Positions 24,572-34,503 are shown, numbered from the stretch's first letter. The stretch is 64,000 nt of DNA from Streptomyces albidoflavus (GCF_000719955.1 NZ_JOII01000005.1:124001-188000); one strand, 5' to 3'. Program-made: numbers and translations. Notes: a model not told the origin generated them from the sequence alone.

Positions 24572-27500
24572 GTGACGTACGACTCACTGGTCAACCACGG
24601 CGACTACCTCTCGGCCCACTACCTTGCCGAGGTCCTACCCAAGGACCTCAAGGCCAAGGACGGACTGCTGGCCCGCTGGGCCGCGGCCGAGGAGACGGAA
24701 CACCGTCGCCACACCGCCGCCCTCGCCGAGGCGAAGCGGCAGGGCGCCGACCCGGGGACCGTCCCCCCCCGGGCGCGTACGCCCCGCGAGGGGCTGCGCG
24801 CCCTGCACGGCCCGTACTTCGCCGGGCGGGCCGAGTTCGTGCAGGACGCGGAGGCGCTCGCCCAGCCCGACGCCCCGGCCCCCGCCGGATGGGACAAGCG
24901 CCTCTCCGGGCTCCACCTGGAGACCCTCCGCGCCCTCGGGTACACCGGAGCCCACGAGCAGACCGTCACCGTGCACCGCTCGGACCACGCCTACTCCGTG
25001 GAGGTGACCCACGCCGAACCAGGCCTGCTTGCCCTCTCCTGCGGCTGGACCACCCAGCCGGACGCCGCCCTCGACCCGGACGGCGCCGGGCGTCTGCTGC
25101 ACCCCGTCGCCCTGGAGGGCGCCGCGCGGCTGACCGATGGCAAGGCGCTCACCGACTTCCTTTTCGCCTGTGACGAACCCCCGCGGTACGTGCTGCTCCT
25201 CGTCGGCGGCGTGATTGTCCTCGCCGACCGGCTCGCCTGGCACGAGGGCCGCTACCTCGCCGCCGACCTCGACTCGGCCCTCAACCGACGCGACGGCCGC
25301 AACGGCGGCGAACTCGACACCGTCGCCGCCCTCTTCGGAGCCGACTCGCTCCGGGTCCCCGCCGAGGGCGGCACCGCGCCCCTGGCCGACTTCCTCGACA
25401 AGTCCGGCAAGCACGCCGTGGGCGTCTCCACCGAACTCCGCGAGGGGCTGCGGCTGAGCGTCGAGTGGATCGCCGACGAGGTCCTGAACCGCCTGCGTGA
25501 ACCGTGCAACGGCGTCGCTCCCGCCGACCTGGACGATCCGGCCCGCCTCGCCAAGGAACTCAGCCGCGAGGCGCTGCGCTACCTCTACCGGATTCTCTTC
25601 CTGCTCTACGCCGAGGCCAGCCCCGCCCTGGGCATCCTCCCCTCCGACCACCCCGAGTACGAGCGGGGGTACGGCCTCCAGCGCCTCGGGGACCTCGTCC
25701 TGCGCGACCTCGTCGGCGAGCGTTCCCGTCGCGGCTTCCACCTCTACGAGTCGTTGGAACTCCTCTTCGAGAAGGTCGAGGAGGGGCACCGCCGGTACGG
25801 GAGCGAGGCGGAGGACCTGGTCGCCGAGGCCGCCGACCGCGAGGCCACCCGGGCCGAACAGGAAGCCGACGCGCTGCTGGCCGCTGGGGCGCTGACCCAG
25901 GCCGAGCACACCGAGCGCGTCCGCGAGGCCGACCGGGCCCGTCGGGCCGCCGCCCGATCCACCGGCGCCGGACTGCGTTTCGAGGCGCTCCGCTCCGACC
26001 TGTTCAAGAAAGACGCCGTCCGCCTGATCGGCGAGGGCCGCATCGGGAACCCTGCCTACGACCCGGACGACCCGGACTCTCCCCGCCGCCCTCAACTGGA
26101 CACCCGGCTGCGCAACGAGACCCTCCACAAGGTGCTGCGGCGCCTGATGCTCACCAAGGGCAAGGGCCGGGAACGCGGCGGCTTCATCTCCTACGCCCAG
26201 CTCGGCATCAACCAGCTCGGAGCGGTCTACGAGGGCCTGATGTCGTACACCGGGTTCATCGCCGACGAGGAGCTGTGGGAGGTCGCCAAGGGCGGGGACC
26301 CCTCCGGCGGCAGCTGGATGATCAAGGCGGCGCAGGTCAAGGAGTACCCGGACGAGGTCTTCGTCCGCCGTGAGAACCAGGAGACCGGTGCCGCCGAACG
26401 CGTCGTCCACCCCCGGGGCAAGTTCGTCTACCGCCTCGCCGGCCGGGACCGCCAGACCTCCGCGTCGTACTACACGCCGAAGTCCCTCACCGAGGTCACC
26501 GTCGAACTGGCCCTCCGCCACCGCCTGGACCAGGACGGCACCACCACCGAGGCCCGCGAACTGCTCGGCTGGAAGATCTGCGAGCCCGCGCTCGGTTCCG
26601 GGGCCTTCCTCAACGAGGCCGTGGACCAGGTGGCCGCCGAGTACCTGAGGCGGCGCGAACGCGAACTGGGCCGCCGGGTCGACGCCGACCAGCGCCAGCT
26701 CGAACTCCAGAAGGTCAAGGCGTACATCGCCCTGCACAACGCCTATGGCGTCGACCTCAACGCCACCGCCGTGGAGCTGGCCGAGGTCTCCCTCTGGCTC
26801 AACTCCATGCACCCCGGGATGCGCGCCCCCTGGTTCGGCCTCCACCTGCGCCGGGGCAACTCCCTGGTCGGGGCCGGCCGCCGGATCTACCACTCCGAGG
26901 CCCTGACCGGAGGCGGGTGGCTGGCGAAGAAGGACCCGCTGCCCCCGGCCGAACTGCCCTTCCGGGACGGCCCGCTGCCCGAGGGCGCCGTCCACCACTT
27001 CCTGCTCCCGGCCCCCGGCTGGGGCGCGGTGGCGGGCGAACCGGAGGCGAAGAAGCTCGCCGGCCCCGAGGCCCAGGCGCTGGCCCAGTGGCGCAGGGGC
27101 ATCCAGCGCTCGCCGAAGGGGCCGAAGCCGTTCGCCGAGACCGCCACCAAGACGTACAAGGACCCGCAGACGGGGGAGCGCAAGCAGCGCCCGGAGACCG
27201 CGGAGGAGAAGCGCCGCCGGTACGAACGGTGGCGTGCCTCGGCCGCCGGGACCGAACTGGGCCGGCTCCAGGGCGTCGCCCGCCGGGCGGAGTTCCTGTG
27301 GACCCTGGTCGCCAAGCGCCTGGAGCTCTCCGAGCGGAAGATCTCCCGGCGGATCGACGTCTGGGGCGCCGACTGGCTGGACCAGCCCTCGGAGGCGGCC
27401 GACCGGAAGGCCGTCCTGGACGACCTCACCCGGCGCGGCACCCCGTACTGGCGGCTCAAGACCGTCATGGACGCCTGGTGCGCCCTGTGGTTCTGGCCCC

Positions 27501-30169
27501 TGGACCGGGTGGGGGAGCTGGACGGCACGGACACCGTCTACGAGACGGGCGGAGCTCTGGTGGACGAGGCCGCCGTCGCCGCCCTGCTGTCCGGGGAGGA
27601 GAACCCGGCCCCGGACCGGCAGGCGCCTCCGGAGCCCCCGCCTCTTCCCGAGGGGCCCGCGCCTGGCGACCAGCAGTGGCAGGCCGCCGGGCTCTTCGAC
27701 GACCCGGACGGCGAGCAGGAGGAGCTGGCCACCGCGGAGGACGCAGGGCTGAGGACGCGCTCCAAGCGTGGCACGCACGGACGCGAGTCCCAGATCAAGG
27801 ACACCCGCCGGTCGTGCATCCCGTTGAAGAACCTCGCCGACTGGCTGGACTTCCTGGAAGCCCTGCTCGGCACCGAGGACGTCCCCGAGGACTCCCTGCT
27901 CGCCGGCATCGAGAACCTGTCCGTCGACGAGGCCCTGCGCCACCTCGCCGACATCGAGGGCCGCCTCGACGGCACCCTCGGCATGGACACCCCCGGCCGC
28001 CTCACCTTCCGCTTCCCCTGGCTCCCCACGGCCGAAGCGATCGCGGGCACCACGGAACGCGACATCAGGGCCGAGGACGGACACGGCTTCTTCCACTGGG
28101 AGCTGCACTTCGCCCACGTGTTCCGGGGGGAGCGCGGGGGGTTCGACCTTCAGGTGGGGAATCCGCCGTGGGTGCGGCCGAGGTGGGAGGAGAACCCCCT
28201 CCTCGCCGAGTACGAGCCCTGGTTCATGCTCACCGAGAAGCCGACCCAGGCGGAGCGGTCACGCCGGCGGGACGCCCTGCTGAGCTCCGACGAGGTGCGC
28301 CGGTACCTGCTGGCGGAGCTGGCCGCACACAGCGGCACGGGCGCCATGCTCGGCTCCGGACACCTCTACCCGCTGCTGGCGGGGACCCAGCCGGACCTGT
28401 ACCGGGCCTTCATGTGCCGGACCTGGGAACACACCGCGGGCGGCGGCACGGTCGGCCTGGTCCACCCCGACTCCCACTTCAGCGGGGACAAGGAGGGGCG
28501 GCTCCGTGAGGCCGCCTACACCCGGCTGCGCGTCCACGGCGACTTCGTCAACTCCGGCAACCGGTTCTTCCCTCCGCCGGTCGGCCGGTCGAGCCACTTC
28601 GGGGTGCACGTCTACGGGGAGGCGGGGGAGATCGGCTTCGACCACCTGTCGTGGCTGTTCTCCGTCGAGGCCCTGCGCGATTCGGCCTTCGCCGACAAGA
28701 ATCAGCCGGACCCCGGGGTCCGCTTCGGCGAGAGCTGGGACGAACGCCCCCACCCCAAGCGCATCGTGCGGGTCGACGAGAGGATGCTGGCACGCTGGCA
28801 GCGCCTGACCGGCGACGAGAACCAGCCCGTACGCCAGGCGCGTCTTCTCTCACCGGTGAGCACCGCCGAGGCCGACGCCATCGACGCCCTGGCGCGGTAC
28901 CCGCTGCGGCTCGGCCGGTACGAGCCGCAGATCAGCAGCGGCTACCACGAGAGCGGAGCCAAGGCGGCAGGCCTCATCGACTACAACGTCCCCGGGCCTG
29001 ACGGCACCCGCCGCCGGCCCGCCGACTGGTCGGAAGTGATCCTGAAGGGACCCCAGCTCGGTCTGGCCAACCCCATGTTCAAGCAGCCCAGCCAGGGCGC
29101 GGGCGAAGTCCTCGGCCTCAACCCGATGACCCTGGCCGACGACGCCGTGCCCGAGTCGGAGTACGTGTACGAGGCCGAACCGATCACCTACCGCGCAGCC
29201 CAGGACGTGTGGACCGACGGGCGGAGCCTCGCGGAACTGCGTGCCTCCGAGCGGGAGGTGGCGCGGGCGCGTTCGTCGGCGGCCAGGGCTCACGGCGTCG
29301 AGCCGGGGGAGGCCACCGAGGAACAGGTGGAGGTGGAACTGCTACGGCGGCTGGAGCGGCCGTATACGGAGTTCTATCGGGTGGCTTGGCGGCGGCAGAT
29401 CGCGCCTGACACTGAGCGGGCGCTGTACGTAGCCCTGGTGCCTCCGGGAGCAGCGCATGTCGATCAGGTGCACAGCATGGTTCTGGCCGATGCTCCATCA
29501 ACGGCCCTGGTTGCCGGGTTCTGGTCGTCGCTGCCGATGGACTACTTCCTGCGTACGACAGGCCGTGGTGACCTGCGTGTCGCGGGCGCGAAGCTGATGC
29601 CGGCCCCAGGGGTGGGCCATCCCCTGGCATCCGCCCTGCTCCTCCGCACCCTTCGCCTCAACTGCCTCACCGACGCCTACGCGGACCTGTGGGAGGAGCT
29701 CTACGATCCGACCTGGCCCGCCTACGAGCCCTGGGCCTGTGAGTGGCCCGGGCTGGAGCCGCTGCACCAGGTGACCCCGGACTGGAACCGTGGCACCCCG
29801 CTCCGTACCGAGCGTGCTCGCCGGGCCGCGCTCGTGGAGATCGACGCGCTCGTCGCCGTCTGGCTGGGGGTGAGCGCGGACGCCCTCGCCGCCATGTACA
29901 AGTCCCGCTTCCCGATCATGCAGGACTTCGACGCGGTGACCTGGTTCGACGCCAAGGGACGCAAGATCGCCGGGAACCGCTACACCTACGGCTTCGGCCA
30001 GACCAAGCAGCACTACGAGCAGCTGCTCGCCTACGAGGCCAAGGAACGGCCCGGCCCGCCGGAGGACTACACCGCCCCGTTCTACAAGGCCGACCGGGAG
30101 GAGGAGATGAGGGCCGCTCACGCCTACTTCTCCCGCCGGCTTCAGGAGGCGGTGGACGCGGGGGAGTAG
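24572..30169 (+). CDS. Giant Eco57I/PglX/DrmMI-type DNA adenine methylase protein
   Basis: An 1865-aa protein. The methylase centre shows SASYYTPKSL, SAM motif I ICEPALGSGAFL at about residue 670, ALHNAYGVDLNATAVELAEVSLWL, and the catalytic NPPW at about 1196 (VGNPPWVRP). A roughly 450-residue insertion rich in charged and coiled residues separates motifs I and IV. The 600-residue N-terminal part and the long C-terminal part probably serve DNA recognition. NPPW/NPPY with this order indicates N6-adenine methylation. Position after drmD suggests drmMI; BREX PglX is the alternative, but there is no PglZ. No nuclease motif is obvious. Confidence 0.75.
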   Translation: MTYDSLVNHGDYLSAHYLAEVLPKDLKAKDGLLARWAAAEETEHRRHTAALAEAKRQGADPGTVPPRARTPREGLRALHGPYFAGRAEFVQDAEALAQPDAPAPAGWDKRLSGLHLETLRALGYTGAHEQTVTVHRSDHAYSVEVTHAEPGLLALSCGWTTQPDAALDPDGAGRLLHPVALEGAARLTDGKALTDFLFACDEPPRYVLLLVGGVIVLADRLAWHEGRYLAADLDSALNRRDGRNGGELDTVAALFGADSLRVPAEGGTAPLADFLDKSGKHAVGVSTELREGLRLSVEWIADEVLNRLREPCNGVAPADLDDPARLAKELSREALRYLYRILFLLYAEASPALGILPSDHPEYERGYGLQRLGDLVLRDLVGERSRRGFHLYESLELLFEKVEEGHRRYGSEAEDLVAEAADREATRAEQEADALLAAGALTQAEHTERVREADRARRAAARSTGAGLRFEALRSDLFKKDAVRLIGEGRIGNPAYDPDDPDSPRRPQLDTRLRNETLHKVLRRLMLTKGKGRERGGFISYAQLGINQLGAVYEGLMSYTGFIADEELWEVAKGGDPSGGSWMIKAAQVKEYPDEVFVRRENQETGAAERVVHPRGKFVYRLAGRDRQTSASYYTPKSLTEVTVELALRHRLDQDGTTTEARELLGWKICEPALGSGAFLNEAVDQVAAEYLRRRERELGRRVDADQRQLELQKVKAYIALHNAYGVDLNATAVELAEVSLWLNSMHPGMRAPWFGLHLRRGNSLVGAGRRIYHSEALTGGGWLAKKDPLPPAELPFRDGPLPEGAVHHFLLPAPGWGAVAGEPEAKKLAGPEAQALAQWRRGIQRSPKGPKPFAETATKTYKDPQTGERKQRPETAEEKRRRYERWRASAAGTELGRLQGVARRAEFLWTLVAKRLELSERKISRRIDVWGADWLDQPSEAADRKAVLDDLTRRGTPYWRLKTVMDAWCALWFWPLDRVGELDGTDTVYETGGALVDEAAVAALLSGEENPAPDRQAPPEPPPLPEGPAPGDQQWQAAGLFDDPDGEQEELATAEDAGLRTRSKRGTHGRESQIKDTRRSCIPLKNLADWLDFLEALLGTEDVPEDSLLAGIENLSVDEALRHLADIEGRLDGTLGMDTPGRLTFRFPWLPTAEAIAGTTERDIRAEDGHGFFHWELHFAHVFRGERGGFDLQVGNPPWVRPRWEENPLLAEYEPWFMLTEKPTQAERSRRRDALLSSDEVRRYLLAELAAHSGTGAMLGSGHLYPLLAGTQPDLYRAFMCRTWEHTAGGGTVGLVHPDSHFSGDKEGRLREAAYTRLRVHGDFVNSGNRFFPPPVGRSSHFGVHVYGEAGEIGFDHLSWLFSVEALRDSAFADKNQPDPGVRFGESWDERPHPKRIVRVDERMLARWQRLTGDENQPVRQARLLSPVSTAEADAIDALARYPLRLGRYEPQISSGYHESGAKAAGLIDYNVPGPDGTRRRPADWSEVILKGPQLGLANPMFKQPSQGAGEVLGLNPMTLADDAVPESEYVYEAEPITYRAAQDVWTDGRSLAELRASEREVARARSSAARAHGVEPGEATEEQVEVELLRRLERPYTEFYRVAWRRQIAPDTERALYVALVPPGAAHVDQVHSMVLADAPSTALVAGFWSSLPMDYFLRTTGRGDLRVAGAKLMPAPGVGHPLASALLLRTLRLNCLTDAYADLWEELYDPTWPAYEPWACEWPGLEPLHQVTPDWNRGTPLRTERARRAALVEIDALVAVWLGVSADALAAMYKSRFPIMQDFDAVTWFDAKGRKIAGNRYTYGFGQTKQHYEQLLAYEAKERPGPPEDYTAPFYKADREEEMRAAHAYFSRRLQEAVDAGE

Positions 30170-30195
30170 CCCCCGCCCGCCAGCTGAAACACGGA

Positions 30196-30227
30196 TGCTC
30201 CGCCCCCCATCGTGACGGGGCGGAGCA
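30196..30227. terminator. Bidirectional hairpin between methylase and DUF397 genes
   Basis: A perfect 11-bp stem (TGCTCCGCCCC and its complement) with a 10-base loop sits between two convergent genes. Confidence 0.75.
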
Positions 30228-30247
30228 CCTGCGAAGTACGCCCGGTG

Positions 30248-30433
30248 TCAGGCCTCGGGGGCGTAGGTGGCGAAGTAGGCCCAGGCCGTGAGAGAAAGCG
30301 TGAGCTGGGGGCCCTTCCGGAACTTGGAGTCGCGTACGTGGACGGCTTCGGAGCCCTTCGCCACCTCCACGCAGTCGCCATCACCACCACTGCTGTGACT
30401 GCTCTTGAACCAGACCAGCTCTTCCGTGCTCAT
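30248..30433 (-). CDS. DUF397 domain protein
   Basis: A 61-aa protein with the DUF397 signature WFKSSHSSGGDGDCVEVAKGSEAVHVRDSKF and a short tail. It overlaps the stop of the upstream XRE regulator by four bases (ATGA), the usual order in Streptomyces, where XRE-DUF5753 and DUF397 proteins form antagonist pairs linked to development and, in some reports, toxin-antitoxin behaviour. Here the pair sits inside the defence island, pointing against both flanking operons. Confidence 0.92.
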   Translation of the reverse strand: MSTEELVWFKSSHSSGGDGDCVEVAKGSEAVHVRDSKFRKGPQLTLSLTAWAYFATYAPEA

Positions 30434-31299
30434 AGCGCTCCTCGTATCTCCCGCAACAGGCCCACGGAATCGTCCAGGGAGAGGGCCTGTGCCCGCATCC
30501 TGGCATACCGCCGCTGGAGCACGCTTATCTCCTTGGCGTCGCTGATCAGCACGCCACTCCGGTGCCCCTCCGAGTAGGCATACCAACGCGGATCACTTGT
30601 CTCCAGTAGCTGCATGGAGCCGTCCAGCCCCGCATGCGAAGCCCTCTCCAGCGGCATCACCTGGATCTCCACGTTCCGCAGTGTGGCGGCCTCCAGTACG
30701 TGGTCGATGAGCACCCGGGTCACCTCCACCCCGCCCGTCCGCCTCCGGAACAAGTGCTCCTCCAGGATGAACCCGAACGTGGTGTTGGGTCGCTCCCGCA
30801 GCAGCCGTTGCCGTGCCGCCCGCGCCGCCCACTGGGCCTCGATCTGGTCGTCGCTGAGCGGGGGCAACTGGTCCACGAACAGCGTGCGCGCGTACGGCTC
30901 CGGCTGCAAGAGGCCGGGGACCATGCGGCATTCGTAGGTGTAGAGCGTCACCGCCTCCTCCTCCAGCCGCGCCCACCGCCGGAACCAGCTCGCCAGTCCC
31001 GGGCGCCGGGTCAGGTGGGGTGCCGCCCGGCGCAGCGCCCCGGTATCGCCCAGGGCCGACTCGGCCCGTTCGACGAAGTCCAGGTCGGGCATCCGGCGGC
31101 CCTGCTCGATCGAGGCCACGGTGTGCCGGGAGTAGCCCACCCGGGCGGCGAACTCCTCCCGGGCCAGCCCCGCGTGTTCACGCAGGGCCTGGACGACCGC
31201 GCCGAAGGTGCGCAGACTGTCCGAGGGCTCGGGCTCGCCGCCCGCCGGAGTGCAGGGCTCCGCGCTCGTACCGCCGCCGTCCGTGTTGCCGTAGCCCAT
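30430..31299 (-). CDS. XRE-family regulator with DUF5753 (Scr1-type)
   Basis: A 289-aa DNA-binding protein. The N-terminal HTH is FGAVVQALREHAGLAREEFAARVGYSRHTVASIEQGRRMP, followed by a DUF5753 sensor-like domain (VPGLLQPEPYARTLF, RQRLLRERPNTTFGFILEEHLFRR, EIQVMPLERASHAGLDGSMQLLE). It is coupled to the downstream DUF397 gene and divergent from an ATP-binding protein gene. The ATG at 31299 follows AAGGTGG. It may regulate the island or may be an unrelated passenger. Confidence 0.9.
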   Translation of the reverse strand: MGYGNTDGGGTSAEPCTPAGGEPEPSDSLRTFGAVVQALREHAGLAREEFAARVGYSRHTVASIEQGRRMPDLDFVERAESALGDTGALRRAAPHLTRRPGLASWFRRWARLEEEAVTLYTYECRMVPGLLQPEPYARTLFVDQLPPLSDDQIEAQWAARAARQRLLRERPNTTFGFILEEHLFRRRTGGVEVTRVLIDHVLEAATLRNVEIQVMPLERASHAGLDGSMQLLETSDPRWYAYSEGHRSGVLISDAKEISVLQRRYARMRAQALSLDDSVGLLREIRGAL

Positions 31300-31457
31300 C
31301 AGCGGCCACCTTTCGCCCACGTGCCCTCGTAACGCCCTCAGCTCCGCCATGGTTGCGGACGGCCACGCGTACTGTCCACGTTTCGTGCGCGTACGCTGAC
31401 TCTGCGTACGCGGCGTCCGGCTGGTGAAAGCCTGGATTGCGGCCGCACATTGGGGCC

Positions 31458-31913
31458 ATGACCACCTCCCCGGCCGGACCGGCCGACCAGCTCACCGCCC
31501 CCGCGCGGACCTTCACGCAGCGGTTCAGCTCCACTCCGCGCGGGGCCCGCCTCGCCCGGCACCTGACCGCCCACCAGCTCGACGCGTGGGGCATCCCGTA
31601 CGGCACCGTGGACTCCGACACCGCAGCCCTGCTCGTGGCCGAACTCGCCGCAAACGCGGTGACGCACGGCCGCGTACCCGGCCGCGACTTCGAACTCGCG
31701 CTCTTTCTCGGCGGGGGTCTGCTGCGGATCGCGGTCAGCGACGCCCGGGGTGAGCGGCGCCCGCCCTGGCCAGGGGCGCGCCCCGCGCCCGGGCCCCTCG
31801 CCGACACCGGCCGCGGCCTGCTCCTCGTGGACGCGCTGGCCGCCCGGTGGGAGGTGCGCGACCGGGTGCCGGTCGGCAAGACCGTCGTCGCCGAGCTGGA
31901 CCTGCCGCACTGA
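31458..31913 (+). CDS. HATPase-type ATP-binding regulatory protein
   Basis: A 151-aa single-domain protein of the HATPase_c_2 (anti-sigma-kinase-like) group. It has the N-box ALLVAELAANAVTHG and a G-box DTGRGLLLVDALAARWEV. Such proteins usually partner with XRE-DUF5753/DUF397 pairs in Streptomyces, as here (divergent, about 160 bp apart). No sigma factor is adjacent, so direct anti-sigma action is unproven. Confidence 0.85.
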   Translation: MTTSPAGPADQLTAPARTFTQRFSSTPRGARLARHLTAHQLDAWGIPYGTVDSDTAALLVAELAANAVTHGRVPGRDFELALFLGGGLLRIAVSDARGERRPPWPGARPAPGPLADTGRGLLLVDALAARWEVRDRVPVGKTVVAELDLPH

Positions 31914-31980
31914 CGGCGGGCGGGGCCCGCCGCTAGGGTGATCCACCAGCGGAGCGCACGTGGCGGCGGTGGAGAGGTGA

Positions 31981-33276
31981 GTGGCTCGGATGGCGGGACC
32001 GGAGGAGACGGCGGGCGGCCGGAGCTCGGGGCGTGAGCGCGCCGTGGGCTATCAGCGGTACGTCGTACCGGACGACCTCGCAGAGCAGGTCTCCCTCTTC
32101 CTGCCGCTGGAGAGCCCGATCGAGATCGGCGCGGACGGACGGCCCACCGGTGTCGAGCTGGAGGACCTGGCCGGAGCCGACGACCACGTCGCCGAGCCCG
32201 ACCCGGACGGCATCTCCGCGCCGTTCCGCCCCGAGTCCATCAAGATCGAGACCCAGTCGACCACCGTGGACCTGCTGCTCTCCCGCCTCCGGGAGGGCAT
32301 GATCGACCTGGCCCCCGACTTCCAGCGCCGGGCCGGCATCTGGAGCGACACCCTCCAGAGCAGGCTCATCGAGTCCCTGCTGCTGCGCATCCCCATCTCC
32401 AACTTCCACATGGCCCAGGACGACGAGGACAACTGGTCGGTGGTCGACGGCATCCAGCGGCTGACGGCGATCGCCCGGTTCATCGCGCCGGACGCGGTGA
32501 ACATGCCGCCGCTGACCCTGCGTGGGCTGGACTACCTCACCGATTTCCACGGCAAGCGGTACGAGGACCTCTCAGGGCGCCTGAAGATCCGGCTCAGGGA
32601 GACCCAGCTGGTCGTGCACATCATCCAGCAAGGCACCCCGGAAGTGGTGAAGTACAACGTCTTCTCCCGCATCAACACCGGCGGGATGGTGCTGAAGGCG
32701 CAGGAACTGCGGCACGCGCTGGTCCAGGGCGAGGTCCGCGCCTTCCTGGCCGATCTCGCCGAGGACCCCGCTTTCGGTGAGGCCACCGGCTGGAGTATCT
32801 CCAGCGAGCGCATGGCCGACCGGGAGATGGTCCTGCGGTTCCTGGCCTTCCGCCTCTCGGACCCGGCCGAGCACACCCAGCGGGACTTCGACCAGTTCCT
32901 CGTCACCGCCATGCACCGGGTCAACAAGGCGGGGGAGCGGCAGCGGAGGGACCTGGCTCTGGAGTTTCGGGCGGCGATGCGCTGTGCCGAGCAGGTTTTC
33001 GGGGAACACGCCTTCCGCAAGTGGCACGGCGGAAAGGCGCGTTCCCCCATCAACAAGGCGCTCTTCGAGACTGTCGCGGTCAATCTCGCCGTCCTGGACG
33101 ATCACGGCAGGAAACGGCTGGTAGCGTCACGCGAAGCCGTTCTCCGCGGCTTCTTCGCGCTGATGAAGGACCTCGACTTCGACCGGTCCATCTCCATCGC
33201 CACCGGCGACCCGAAGAAGGTCCGCACCAGGTTCGGCATGATCGCGAAGCTTTTCCGGGGGGTGGCGGCAGAATGA
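31981..33276 (+). CDS. DUF262 domain protein
   Basis: A 431-aa protein of the DUF262 (ParB/Srx-fold, GmrSD N-terminal) type. It shows PDFQRRAGIWSDTLQSRLIESLLLRIPIS, the nucleotide-site DGIQRLTAI (variant of DGQQR) at about residue 155, and VFSRINTGGMVLKAQELRHAL. No C-terminal HNH (DUF1524) motif is visible, so it may be the sensor or NTPase part only. It overlaps the DUF3696 ATPase gene by four bases, forming one translational unit. DUF262 proteins are frequent in modification-dependent restriction and other defence systems. Confidence 0.85.
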   Translation: MARMAGPEETAGGRSSGRERAVGYQRYVVPDDLAEQVSLFLPLESPIEIGADGRPTGVELEDLAGADDHVAEPDPDGISAPFRPESIKIETQSTTVDLLLSRLREGMIDLAPDFQRRAGIWSDTLQSRLIESLLLRIPISNFHMAQDDEDNWSVVDGIQRLTAIARFIAPDAVNMPPLTLRGLDYLTDFHGKRYEDLSGRLKIRLRETQLVVHIIQQGTPEVVKYNVFSRINTGGMVLKAQELRHALVQGEVRAFLADLAEDPAFGEATGWSISSERMADREMVLRFLAFRLSDPAEHTQRDFDQFLVTAMHRVNKAGERQRRDLALEFRAAMRCAEQVFGEHAFRKWHGGKARSPINKALFETVAVNLAVLDDHGRKRLVASREAVLRGFFALMKDLDFDRSISIATGDPKKVRTRFGMIAKLFRGVAAE

Positions 33277-34460
33277 TCGACAGTCTCGCCTTGCGCAATT
33301 TCAAGACGTTCCAGGAGACAGAACTGCCGCTCGGCCCCCTCACCCTCCTCACCGGCCTCAACTCCTCCGGCAAGAGCACGGTGCTCCAGGCGCTGGCCAT
33401 GGTCCGGCAGTCGTACGAGGCGGGTGACCTCGATGCGGCGGCGCTGCCGGCTTCCGCGCGGGAAGCAGGGCTCCGGCCCGGCGGCGTGGGCGGGGGCTTC
33501 CTGCTCAACGGTGAGCTCGTCCGCCTCGGCACCGGCGAGGACGTGCTGCACGAGGACTTCGCCGGGGACGAGCCCCGGATCGGGCTCGGCGTGGACGAAG
33601 GGCTGAACCGCTACGCCTGGACCGTCGGCTACGAGGCCGAGCAGAACCTGCTGCCGCTGCTCGACGTCGAACTGCCCTACACCTCGGAGGGCCCGGACCG
33701 GCCGTCCGGCGCGGAGGCGCTCGTCCCGGCCTTCTGCCTGGGCCCCTTCCAGTACCTGCACGCCGACCGCATCTCGCCCGCCGAGTTCTACCCCCGCGAC
33801 CACCACGCGGCCGTGGCCCGCGGCTTCCTCGGCGTGCGCGGCGAACACGCCGTCAACTTCCTGCGCCATCATGCCCGCGACGAGGTCCCCCAGGGGCCAC
33901 TGCGCCACCCCGGCGCCGACTCGGCCCTCCTCCTAGACCAGGTGGCCGCCTGGATGGGCGACCTCTGCCCCGGCGTGGACATCCAGGCCGAGGCCATCGA
34001 GGGGGCGGACGCCGTACGGCTCTCCTACGGCTTCGAAGGTTCCCTCGGCCCCACCCGGCGCCGCCGCCCGGGCAACGTCGGCTTCGGGCTCACCTACGTC
34101 CTGCCGATCGTGGCCGCCTGCCTCACCGCCGGCCCAGGCTCCCTGGTCCTGCTGGAGAACCCCGAGGCCCACCTCCACCCGCAGGGACAGACCGGGATGG
34201 CGCTGCTGGCCTCGGCGGCCGTGGCCCAGGGGGCGCAGCTGATCATGGAGACCCACAGCGACCATGTGATCAACGGCGTCCGGCTCGCCGTCAAACGCGG
34301 ACAGCTCACCCCGGAGCAGGTGGTCCTGCACTACTTCCGGGGCGACGGCACCGGCGTGGACGTGGTCAGCCCCAAGGTCGACCGGGACGGGCTGCTCGAC
34401 CAGTGGCCGGAGGGCTTCTTCGACGAGCTGGAGAACACGCTCGACCAGCTCATCAGCTGA
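33273..34460 (+). CDS. DUF3696-type AAA/ABC ATPase
   Basis: A 395-aa ATPase. The N-terminus MIDSLALRNFKTFQETELPLGPLTLLTGLNSSGKST contains the Walker A, and VLLENPEAHLHPQGQ is the Walker B. The ETHSDHVINGVRLAVKRG switch region and a C-terminal DUF3696-like tail (VDVVSPKVDRDGLLDQWPEGFFDELENTLDQL) follow. Similar ATPases act as sensors in PARIS and OLD-like defence systems, but the usual toprim nuclease partner is absent. Its ATG overlaps the DUF262 stop. Confidence 0.85.
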   Translation: MIDSLALRNFKTFQETELPLGPLTLLTGLNSSGKSTVLQALAMVRQSYEAGDLDAAALPASAREAGLRPGGVGGGFLLNGELVRLGTGEDVLHEDFAGDEPRIGLGVDEGLNRYAWTVGYEAEQNLLPLLDVELPYTSEGPDRPSGAEALVPAFCLGPFQYLHADRISPAEFYPRDHHAAVARGFLGVRGEHAVNFLRHHARDEVPQGPLRHPGADSALLLDQVAAWMGDLCPGVDIQAEAIEGADAVRLSYGFEGSLGPTRRRRPGNVGFGLTYVLPIVAACLTAGPGSLVLLENPEAHLHPQGQTGMALLASAAVAQGAQLIMETHSDHVINGVRLAVKRGQLTPEQVVLHYFRGDGTGVDVVSPKVDRDGLLDQWPEGFFDELENTLDQLIS

Positions 34461-34503
34461 TCACCGCCGGGGGGCGGTCACACACCGTGGCTAAGGGGGA
34501 GTC

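Noticed and set aside
24635..28117. 1160-codon minus-strand frame opposite the methylase gene
   Set aside because: It is explained by high third-position GC of the plus-strand gene; no start context or conserved motif.
20356..30169. Calling the kinase-helicase-methylase set a BREX/Pgl system
   Set aside because: PglZ phosphatase and BrxC/PglY ATPase genes are missing and the helicase is SNF2-type.
31458..31913. Anti-sigma factor for the SigB-type sigma gene at 13.4 kb
   Set aside because: The HATPase protein is 17 kb away and pairs with the XRE/DUF397 genes; no evidence links it to that sigma factor.
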